DNA of 6,870 nt. Source: Candidatus Dojkabacteria bacterium. GTDB taxonomy: Bacteria; Patescibacteriota; Dojkabacteria; SC72; T1SED10-24. Below the pieces are notes generated by a model. It had not been told where the DNA came from and did no database searches. It saw only the letters and a list, made by a program, of their open reading frames with translations. The stretch is taken from positions 1-6,870 of the forward strand of contig PWIP01000064.1 of the NCBI GenBank assembly GCA_003560355.1. The letters are read 5' to 3'. Numbering within the stretch: the stretch's first letter is position 1; the number at the start of each line of letters is the position of its first letter. The translations under genes were made by a program, and so were the position numbers. Shown here piece after piece: positions 1 through 5,801 of the stretch.

Positions 1-295
1 AAGAATAGAAGAAGTTTGTATTCTCCGGAGTAAATTTAAAATCTTTGGGAATTTTAGTAAAAAGGGGAATTTGATTATTGGTACTTGAATTGTAATTATT
101 TTGTAATAATTCAACAACATCAACATTTAAAGCCTTCGCAATAGCATGAATGCGTTTGTATGGTTCAGTGACACCTCTCTCGTACTTTGAAACTGTCTCC
201 CAAGTAACACCAATTCTATCACCCAATTCTTCTTGTGTAAGCTTCTTTTCTTGACGATAGTATTTTATTTTCTTCCCAACTTCGTAAGAGTTCAT
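1..295 (-). CDS. XRE-family helix-turn-helix regulator (partial, C-terminus outside window)
   Basis: This is the N-terminal 98 residues of a DNA-binding transcriptional regulator; the rest lies beyond the left edge. Residues about 8-64 form a Cro/C1-type helix-turn-helix domain. The positioning helix is around TQEELGDRIG (20-29), the recognition helix around TWETVSKYERG (31-41), and the closing part is RIHAIAKALNVDVVELL. A polar linker (about 65-75) leads into IPLFTKIPKDFKFTPENTNFFY, which could open a LexA/S24-like or other sensor domain, but too little is visible to decide. The ATG at 293-295 is the only usable start, because an in-frame TAA lies 12 bases upstream. There is no Shine-Dalgarno sequence. 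A TAAAAT (minus strand, 305-310) would give an almost leaderless transcript, but it has no matching -35. The HTH call is firm; its target genes are unknown. Confidence 0.88.
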   Translation of the reverse strand, partial: MNSYEVGKKIKYYRQEKKLTQEELGDRIGVTWETVSKYERGVTEPYKRIHAIAKALNVDVVELLQNNYNSSTNNQIPLFTKIPKDFKFTPENTNFFYS

Positions 296-455
296 ATATA
301 CGGAATTTTATTAGATATTCAGTTATTAAAGTATAGAGGCAATTTCCTTAAATATGGCATCCTCCTCTATGTGGGAAGTGTAAAATACCCTATTATGTGG
401 AAAAATATAATTTTGGAAATAATAGAGGAGTTGGAGAAGATATACAGTATTTCTC

Positions 456-511
456 AAAAAAAAGATATTTCAAGAAAAAATTTCTTAAAACTATTAAAAA
501 TTCTTGAAATA
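456..511 (-). terminator. Factor-independent terminator of the ATPase/SprT gene pair
   Basis: On the minus strand, a perfect 11-bp inverted repeat (arms at 501-511 and 466-476, TATTTCAAGAA type, two G-C pairs) encloses a 24-base A/T-rich loop. Two bases later comes a run of eight U (A456-A463 on the plus strand). The first arm starts one base after the TAA stop of the SprT-like gene (513-515), which is where a terminator for the leftward genes should lie. The stem is weak in G+C, as expected in an AT-rich genome. No T-run follows it in the plus direction, so it should work leftward only. Confidence 0.72.
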
Positions 512-512
512 C

Positions 513-977
513 TTAAGAACTAACAAGCATCCTCCAATTCTCTTTTAGCCATTTTTCTGAAAGCTCCAGCTCCTTGCCTAGACCTCTTTTTCTCAATTCG
601 CGATCAATTATCTTTCCCTGGTGAGGAAACTTGTATTTTTTTTGCAGTGGAGAGTTAAAACCATGGCTGTAGTGAGCAAGTTCATGTGCAAGAGTTGTTT
701 TTATGACAAAATCAGGGACCTTAGGATTTGTAAAATATCGGGTTAAAATTATTAGTGTAATCCTTTTGTCATCTTGTACTTCATGTTCATCCTTGAATTT
801 TTTGTAAAAGCTTTTGATACCTTTAAAGTCTTTTACCCATTTAATACTACCCAATCTTTGTTTTGAAAATTTCCCGTATTTAACAAGAACAAGGTTTTTT
901 CTTGGTACATCAGGAAAATATGTTTCCCAGATTTCATAAAGTAGATTTTGGAGATTAGTATTTTGACAAGTATTCAT
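513..977 (-). CDS. SprT-like zinc metallopeptidase domain protein
   Basis: A 154-residue protein with the gluzincin motif HELAH (H98, E99, H102) in the context TTLAHELAHYSHGF. It is followed by PHQGKIIDRELRKRGLG, where H119 is the likely third zinc ligand, as in the HG element of SprT-like proteins. The N-terminal half (WETYFPDVPRKNLVLVKYGK...LGSIKW) resembles the short bacterial SprT-like/YgjP-type stand-alone proteases. There is no signal peptide or membrane segment, so it is probably cytoplasmic. SprT relatives include proteases that act on DNA-protein crosslinks (Spartan); whether this small version does so is unknown. Its ATG lies inside the upstream ATPase gene (23-base overlap, different frame) with no Shine-Dalgarno, suggesting translational coupling. 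A terminator follows its stop directly. The metallopeptidase fold is well supported, the substrate is not. Confidence 0.85.
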   Translation of the reverse strand: MNTCQNTNLQNLLYEIWETYFPDVPRKNLVLVKYGKFSKQRLGSIKWVKDFKGIKSFYKKFKDEHEVQDDKRITLIILTRYFTNPKVPDFVIKTTLAHELAHYSHGFNSPLQKKYKFPHQGKIIDRELRKRGLGKELELSEKWLKENWRMLVSS

Positions 978-3690
978 TTCGTTTTAAATATTTGTAAAAC
1001 TCCATTATCCACAAAGGTATTGTAGAAATAGCTATTATTGGTAATAGCTCATCCCATTTAAGTGGTGTGAATTGGAAAATATTTGCTAAATAGGGGACTT
1101 CAATGATTAGGGTTGTGAGTATTAGTACTAAAAAGATACTTATGAAGAGATATTTGTTTGTAAAAAATCCTAGTTTGAATATGGATATAGTTGGTGATCT
1201 AAGTGAAAAAATGAAAAATATTTGAGAACAGGTAAGCATAGCAAAGACCATGGTTCGTGCTTTTTCTAAGCCTACATGGCTAATAACGGTGGAGTCTAGA
1301 CCCTCTGGTAAGTAATGCAAAAAAGTTAAAAGACCTATTGTTGATAGTACAGATATTGTAATAGCTAGGGTAAGGAATTGTCTTCTGTCAATTATTTGCT
1401 CTTCTTTTTTCTTCATCCCATCCTCCCATACATCTTCATGTGTGTCTTCTGTTGCAAGTGAGACATCAAGTAATCCATCTGTTAACAAATTTAGCCATAG
1501 AATGTGGATTGGAAGTAGTGGAAGTGGTGTGTTTAGAACTAGTGCCAATATTATGAATACATCTTCTGCAAGGTTTGTGGAAAGAAGATACAAACTTGTT
1601 TGACGGAGATTTCTAAAAACTGTAAGACCTTCTTCAATTGCATCAACTATTGTTGCAAAATTATCATCCATTAAAATCAAATCACTAGCTTCTCTTGCTG
1701 CATCTGTACCTATAATTCCCATTGAAATACCAATGTTAGCTTTTTTTAAGGCTAGAGAATCATTTACTCCATCCCCCGTCATTGCTAAAATTTCACCCTT
1801 TTTTTGTAAAAGTTCTGCTATTTTAAACTTCGTATCTGGTGTTAATCTCGCGAAAATGGAAACATTTTCTATTGCCTCTTCAAATTCTTTCTCGCTTAGT
1901 TTTTGCAACTCTAGCTCCTCCATAGCGTATGGAAAATCTTTGTTTTGGTGTTCTATACCCGTCTCTCTACCTATGGCAATAGCTGTTTCTTTGTTGTCTC
2001 CTGTTGCCATTATCACCCTTATACCTGCTGTTTGTGCTTTTTTAATTGCACCAGGTACGTTATTTCGTATAGGGTCATGTATTCCAAATGTTGCTAAAAA
2101 GATGAATTTTTTGTAATCAACATCCTTGAGCTTTTTAACTTTTTCATCAACTTCTTGAAAAGCAATGGCTTGTACTCTCATAGCTTCCTTTGTCCAATTG
2201 TTCATCTTTCTTTCGTATGAATTTTTATGCTCATCAATTCTTCTTGTTTTTTTCTTTGAAAGCATTGTATATTGACAGATATTAAGGACATTTTCTGCAC
2301 CCCCAACAAGTACAGCAAATGTCTTTTCTCTTTTGTTGTCTCTGAGAATCATTCCACGATATTTTGTATCTTGACTGTATGGCACGTCCTCTACTATGGT
2401 GTAGTCTTTTTGCAACAGCTCATCTTTTATGTAATTTGCTTTCTCGGCAAGTACAACTCTTGAAGCCTCCGTAGGATCTCCAAATATTTGGTAATTTCCA
2501 TTTTCTTCTTTACTAACTTCTGCTTTGTTTACAATTGCTAAAAGAGGAAGCACAAATTTTAAATATTTATCTTCTCTTGGGAATATTTTCTCCTTCTTAA
2601 TGAAGAAATCTCCAGAGGGTTCCCAAGTCTTACCGGTGACTTTAATCTCTCTTTTATCTCCAAGAAACATCTTTGTTATTGTCATTGAATTTTGAGTAAG
2701 GGTACCCGTTTTATCAGTAATTATTGTCGTTATTGTTGAAAGAGTTTCTATACTTGAAAGAGACCTTACGACACTTTTTTTCTTAGCTAATCTGTACGCA
2801 GCAACGGAAAGAACGACGGTTAAAACTGCGGGTAGTCCTTCAGGAATTGCGGATATGAATGAGGCTACAGTGAAAAGAATAATTTGAGTTAATTCAAGAC
2901 CGCGTACAGTACCTATCAAGAAGGTAAGGATTGCACCGGCTGTTGCTATGAAGGCTAGGGTTTTTGTTAACCTACTAGTCCTTTTTAGAAAGAGTGTTTT
3001 TTCTCTTTTAATCTCTTTTAGTGTAGTAGCAATTTTACCTATTTCTGTATTTATGCCGGTATGTACAACAACACCTTCTGCTTCTCCAGCTGCAACTATG
3101 GTACCCTTGTAGAACATATTTTTTCTTTCTGCTAATTGAGTGTCTTCCTTTAGAGTGACATTGCTTTTTTCTACTGGAACAGATTCACCTGTGAGTGAGG
3201 CTTCTATGGTAGAAACATTTAGGGCATATGTTACTCTCATGTCCGCAGGAATTTTGTCTCCCTCTTTTAGTAAAACTATATCTCCAGGGACTAAATCCTC
3301 AATATTTATCTCTCGTATCTTGTTATTTCTTCGTACCATGCACGTAGGAACACTAAAGCTTTCTAAATTCTTAATTATTTTTTGTGCTTTAACTTCGTGA
3401 TATACCCCAATGATTAAATTTATTAATACGACAATTAAAATGATTACAGCATCTACTTGATGTCCAATTGAAAGAGAGAAAAGAGCAGTGAGAAAAAGAA
3501 CATATATTAAAGGATTATGTATTTGGGATATGGCCATTTTGAATAATGACTTCCCCTCTGTTTCTGGAAGTGTATTTGCACCATATATTTCTTGTCTTTT
3601 TTTTACTTCTGATTCTTCTAATCCCTCTTTTGAAGTTTTGAGTTTGTTAAAAACTTCAGGAATAGTTTCTTTGTATATATTTTTGTACAT
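955..3690 (-). CDS. P-type (P2A-like) cation-transporting ATPase, probable Ca2+ exporter
   Basis: A full-length 911-residue P2-type ATPase of the inner membrane, predicted to pump cations out of the cytoplasm at the cost of ATP. Landmarks in order: N-terminal cation-ATPase domain (1-75); actuator loop TGES (167-170); M4 with PEGL (283-286); phosphorylation site DKTGT (Asp326); GDPTE (404-408); DPIR (539-542); MATGD (561-565); hinge TGDGVND (638-644); then M5-M10. Predicted ion ligands match SERCA: M4 Glu284, M5 Asn706 and Glu709, M6 Asn734, Thr737 and Asp738 in WLNLLTDG. This favours Ca2+ over Na+/K+ or H+. M8 (MVFAMLTCSQIFFIF) lacks the SERCA Glu908 equivalent, so one ion per cycle is plausible. 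The usual KGAPE of the nucleotide domain reads GGAEN (463-467). The gene starts at ATG 3690 without Shine-Dalgarno and is followed by the overlapping SprT-like gene. Mn2+ transport, as in SPCA pumps, remains possible. Confidence 0.93.
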   Translation of the reverse strand: MYKNIYKETIPEVFNKLKTSKEGLEESEVKKRQEIYGANTLPETEGKSLFKMAISQIHNPLIYVLFLTALFSLSIGHQVDAVIILIVVLINLIIGVYHEVKAQKIIKNLESFSVPTCMVRRNNKIREINIEDLVPGDIVLLKEGDKIPADMRVTYALNVSTIEASLTGESVPVEKSNVTLKEDTQLAERKNMFYKGTIVAAGEAEGVVVHTGINTEIGKIATTLKEIKREKTLFLKRTSRLTKTLAFIATAGAILTFLIGTVRGLELTQIILFTVASFISAIPEGLPAVLTVVLSVAAYRLAKKKSVVRSLSSIETLSTITTIITDKTGTLTQNSMTITKMFLGDKREIKVTGKTWEPSGDFFIKKEKIFPREDKYLKFVLPLLAIVNKAEVSKEENGNYQIFGDPTEASRVVLAEKANYIKDELLQKDYTIVEDVPYSQDTKYRGMILRDNKREKTFAVLVGGAENVLNICQYTMLSKKKTRRIDEHKNSYERKMNNWTKEAMRVQAIAFQEVDEKVKKLKDVDYKKFIFLATFGIHDPIRNNVPGAIKKAQTAGIRVIMATGDNKETAIAIGRETGIEHQNKDFPYAMEELELQKLSEKEFEEAIENVSIFARLTPDTKFKIAELLQKKGEILAMTGDGVNDSLALKKANIGISMGIIGTDAAREASDLILMDDNFATIVDAIEEGLTVFRNLRQTSLYLLSTNLAEDVFIILALVLNTPLPLLPIHILWLNLLTDGLLDVSLATEDTHEDVWEDGMKKKEEQIIDRRQFLTLAITISVLSTIGLLTFLHYLPEGLDSTVISHVGLEKARTMVFAMLTCSQIFFIFSLRSPTISIFKLGFFTNKYLFISIFLVLILTTLIIEVPYLANIFQFTPLKWDELLPIIAISTIPLWIMEFYKYLKRNEYLSKY

Positions 3691-3694
3691 GAAA

Positions 3695-3739
3695 ACATTG
3701 TAACATAATTTTTTTTTGTTGACTTTTTACATTGTAACA
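3695..3739. repeat. 11-bp direct repeat in the divergent promoter region
   Basis: ACATTGTAACA occurs exactly at 3695-3705 and again at 3729-3739, 34 bases start to start, about three helical turns and hence on one DNA face. Each copy reads ACA-T-TGT-A-ACA and so contains internal dyads. Both copies contain the minus-strand extended -10 TGTTACAAT. The second also sits in the spacer of the rightward promoter candidate. It could be a paired operator, a duplicated promoter element, or chance in A/T-rich DNA. Confidence 0.6.
3697..3705 (-). promoter_or_regulatory. Candidate extended -10 giving a leaderless ATPase mRNA
   Basis: On the minus strand TGTTACAAT matches the extended -10 pattern TGnTAtAAT with one mismatch. 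The hexamer TACAAT (3702-3697) ends seven bases before the A of the ATPase ATG (3690), so transcription from it would begin at or next to the start codon. No good -35 is visible. This is an alternative to the better-formed promoter at 3731-3759. Confidence 0.35.
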
Positions 3740-3748
3740 GTTAGATTA
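3719..3748 (+). promoter_or_regulatory. Candidate sigma70-type promoter for the pseudopilin/propeller/anchor K operon
   Basis: TTGACT (3719-3724, five of six to TTGACA), an 18-base spacer, then TAGATT (3743-3748, four of six to TATAAT). A nine-T tract (3709-3717) lies directly upstream of the -35 and could act as an UP element. The predicted transcript start near 3755 leaves about 20 bases before the GTG at 3776. The spacer contains one copy of the 11-bp repeat, so a protein bound there would block this promoter. Confidence 0.5.
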
Positions 3749-3759
3749 GTAGTAGTTAA
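3731..3759 (-). promoter_or_regulatory. Candidate promoter for the ATPase/SprT gene pair
   Basis: Read on the minus strand: TTAACT (3759-3754, four of six to the -35 consensus), a 17-base spacer, then TACAAT (3736-3731, five of six) preceded by TGT, forming an extended -10. Transcription would start near 3724, leaving a leader of about 34 bases. It overlaps the rightward promoter candidate head-on, so the two transcription units probably compete for polymerase or share a regulator. Confidence 0.5.
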
Positions 3760-3775
3760 ATAATAGTTTTTGTAT

Positions 3776-4693
3776 GTGAAAAATTATACAGGACAGATTC
3801 TGGCAATAGTTTTGGTGATTTTAGTGGTAACTAGTGTTATCGGTTTTGCGTTGTATGCTCGTATTATTCGGGATTCTCAACGTGTGGTTGATGAAAGAGC
3901 ATCTATTGAAGCAAATGAACTTACAGAAACGATAACAGGTTTGTTAGCTTCTAGTGATTATGACAATCTTACAAGAGATGATGTATTAAGAGAGCTTTTT
4001 GGGGATAATTTAGATTGTTTGTATACTGCAGATGGTTGTCGTGTGAGTAATATGACTTTAGAGAGGTTAAAAGATTTTCTAAGGTCTTTGGGTTTTGACG
4101 AAAATGTTTTATCAGATTTTGATTTTGATGATGAGTATTGCATGGTGGAAATAGCTATGCGATATAACAATGAGAATGATAGGTTGGAGATAAAGCAAGA
4201 TTATGCCTATTCTGTTTTGCTTAACAAAGTAGATTGGGGTAGGTGTACATCAATTGATTTTTTTATGGAGAGAATTGATGCACAGGCCTTTACTATTTCC
4301 ACTTTCTACAAACAAAATAATGAATACAAGGATTACGCAAGGAATGATATTGATGGTTATCTCTATTCATCAGGAGGTGTTGGTGATTGGAAAAATTACA
4401 CTCCAAATCAATCTCAATTGAGTTTTCCAGGGAATTATGACATTAACAAGGATGGATTTCCTGTACATGAAGCTCGTTTTAAACCATTAGGTGGTGATTC
4501 ACATTTAAGATGGAGGCTAGTTGGAGAGTGTGATGTGAGTGGATATCTTTTTGTAGAAGTGGGTGCTGTTTGTGGAGGCAAGTATATAGGTAAAGAATTT
4601 ATACTCTATGGTGATGTTTTTGCTCCACCTCTTTTTGATTATGTTTTGTTTAATGGTTTTGGGAATTTAGAAATGGATTGGGATTTTGATTAA
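3776..4693 (+). CDS. PilX-like pseudopilin-type membrane protein
   Basis: A protein of 305 residues with one N-terminal membrane helix (about 8-28) beginning GQILAIVLVILVV. An amphipathic stretch with S-x-E-A (43-46) follows, the layout of PilX-type minor pilins and related pseudopilins; most of the protein would lie outside the membrane. The canonical prepilin peptidase motif (G before F and a Glu at +5) is absent, as in many PilX-like proteins. The ectodomain is acidic and has six cysteines (81, 88, 122, 157, 252, 266), possibly disulfide-bonded. It contains DINKDGFP (222-229), similar to an EF-loop-like DxNxDG element. The GTG start gives MKNYTGQ; an in-frame TTG six bases upstream (3770) is the alternative, and a stop precedes that. 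No Shine-Dalgarno is seen. It is first in a rightward operon of surface proteins. The pilin-like N-terminus is reasonably clear; the rest matches no family I recognise. Confidence 0.68.
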   Translation: MKNYTGQILAIVLVILVVTSVIGFALYARIIRDSQRVVDERASIEANELTETITGLLASSDYDNLTRDDVLRELFGDNLDCLYTADGCRVSNMTLERLKDFLRSLGFDENVLSDFDFDDEYCMVEIAMRYNNENDRLEIKQDYAYSVLLNKVDWGRCTSIDFFMERIDAQAFTISTFYKQNNEYKDYARNDIDGYLYSSGGVGDWKNYTPNQSQLSFPGNYDINKDGFPVHEARFKPLGGDSHLRWRLVGECDVSGYLFVEVGAVCGGKYIGKEFILYGDVFAPPLFDYVLFNGFGNLEMDWDFD

Positions 4694-4713
4694 ATTTTTA
4701 AGAGATTAATGTA

Positions 4714-5775
4714 GTGGAAACAGAATTTGAAAACAAAAAACAAAAAAATCTTTTACTTTGGATTATTGCTATACCCTTAGCATTCCTTTCTGTATTACTT
4801 TTGTATCTTCTTGTATTTTCAGAAGCAGATTCCGATGTTTTTAAAAGAGATGAAAAAGAAAGACCAAAGTTTCATAGACTTGAAGGAGAGATATACTTAA
4901 CTCTTACTCCGCTAGGTGAGGATTCGCCAGATTTGTATCGCTTAAGTATGCCTTCTTTTACTTTGGAGCCTGTGTTTGAGGAAAGTGAATACAGAAACTA
5001 TATGGCAAGCTTTTCATCTGATTTGAAAAATATGGTTTTTGCTCGTGGATATGAAGACAGTACATTTCAAATTCTTCTGCTAGATGAGGAAACCCAGGAG
5101 ATTAGTGAAGTTACTCCTCGTACAGAGTTTTTTGTAAGAAATCCAATGTTTTCACCGAGTGGAGATAAAATAGTGTATTGGCTTTATGAAAATGAGCAAA
5201 ATCCTTGGGGTGTAGGTGTTAAAGCAGAAGAAAATTCCATATATATTTCCTCTCTTGATGGGGAAAGGGAAAAAGTGGCTAATGGAGTCTATCCTTTTTT
5301 TGCTCCAGAGGGCGAGGTTATAATGTTTGTTAAGAATGATGGACTGTATAGTCTAGATCTAAAAACAGGAGATGAGGAGTTAATGATAAAGTTGTTTACT
5401 TCTGAAAGCATTGTTACTTTACCAGAGTTTGATGCGTTGGGTTGGGCAGCTTTAAGAGTAAATTACTCTTTTGCAGAGAATATCCTTGCCATAACAGACT
5501 CTGTAAACAAAGAAGTTCATGTTTTTGAGTTGGAAACATTAATTCCTTTTGAATATTCAAGTGTTAAAACATTTGATGCAAGTAAACCTAATTGGCCTGT
5601 TTTTTCTCCTGAAGGTGATTATTTTTTCATTCTAGAATATCAAGAACAAAGTCCAGGTTTTCCTTTGCTTAGTTTTTTGTATTTGGATAGTGAAATGCCA
5701 GAACGTATAGATAGTTTTACTATAAATAATTATGATGTTGTCTATATGTGGTCTGGTGATTGGATAATTAGATAA
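4714..5775 (+). CDS. Membrane-anchored TolB/WD40-like beta-propeller protein
   Basis: A 353-residue protein with a lysine-rich cytoplasmic start, one membrane helix (about 13-36), then an extracellular domain to the C-terminus. The ectodomain repeats the TolB/PD40 blade signature F-S-P-x-G-D followed by a hydrophobic strand: ASFSSDLKNMVFA (98-110), PMFSPSGDKIVYW (144-156), PFFAPEGEVIMFV (194-206) and PVFSPEGDYFFIL (295-307). Linking strands such as LYSLDLKTGDEE fit propeller blades. It has no cysteine at all, unlike both neighbours. No catalytic residues are recognisable, so a binding or scaffold role is likely. The GTG at 4714 is the first possible start (in-frame TAA at 4699). It lies 20 bases after the pseudopilin stop, with only a weak AAGAGA upstream. 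The last residues (MWSGDWIIR) look like a closing blade, so the gene seems complete. Confidence 0.8.
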   Translation: METEFENKKQKNLLLWIIAIPLAFLSVLLLYLLVFSEADSDVFKRDEKERPKFHRLEGEIYLTLTPLGEDSPDLYRLSMPSFTLEPVFEESEYRNYMASFSSDLKNMVFARGYEDSTFQILLLDEETQEISEVTPRTEFFVRNPMFSPSGDKIVYWLYENEQNPWGVGVKAEENSIYISSLDGEREKVANGVYPFFAPEGEVIMFVKNDGLYSLDLKTGDEELMIKLFTSESIVTLPEFDALGWAALRVNYSFAENILAITDSVNKEVHVFELETLIPFEYSSVKTFDASKPNWPVFSPEGDYFFILEYQEQSPGFPLLSFLYLDSEMPERIDSFTINNYDVVYMWSGDWIIR

Positions 5776-5776
5776 T

Positions 5777-5794
5777 TACTAAATTAATTTAGTA
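5777..5794. repeat. Perfect 18-bp palindrome between propeller and anchor K genes
   Basis: TACTAAATTAATTTAGTA is its own reverse complement. It begins two bases after the propeller gene's stop and ends seven bases before the next ATG (5802). As RNA it could form a seven-pair stem with a four-base loop just ahead of the start codon. As DNA it could be a dimer-binding operator. No long U-run follows, so a strong terminator is unlikely. Confidence 0.6.
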
Positions 5795-5801
5795 TATTTT
5801 G

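Noticed and set aside
319..366. Minus-strand AGGAGG (366-361) directly followed by ATG and a 13-codon frame, upstream of the HTH gene
   Set aside because: It is the only strong Shine-Dalgarno-like string in the window, but it abuts the ATG with no spacing and the frame is tiny and unremarkable. A leader peptide cannot be excluded, but nothing supports one.
233..523. Plus-strand open frame of 96 codons, or its 42-codon version from ATG 395
   Set aside because: Its first part is antisense to the HTH gene, and its last part (about 456-511) is the terminator inverted repeat of the leftward genes, which explains the Lys/Leu/Ile-rich translation. It also runs 11 bases into the SprT-like gene and has no ribosome binding site at normal spacing.
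1733..2116. Plus-strand open frame of 127 codons inside the ATPase gene
   Set aside because: It is antisense to the conserved P domain and hinge region of the ATPase; the translation is low-complexity (Ser/Phe-rich) and resembles no family. Shorter plus-strand frames at 2272, 3140 and 3488 were dismissed for the same reason.
3958..4170. Minus-strand open frame of 70 codons inside the pseudopilin gene
   Set aside because: Shadow of the coding strand, with no recognisable domain and no start signal.
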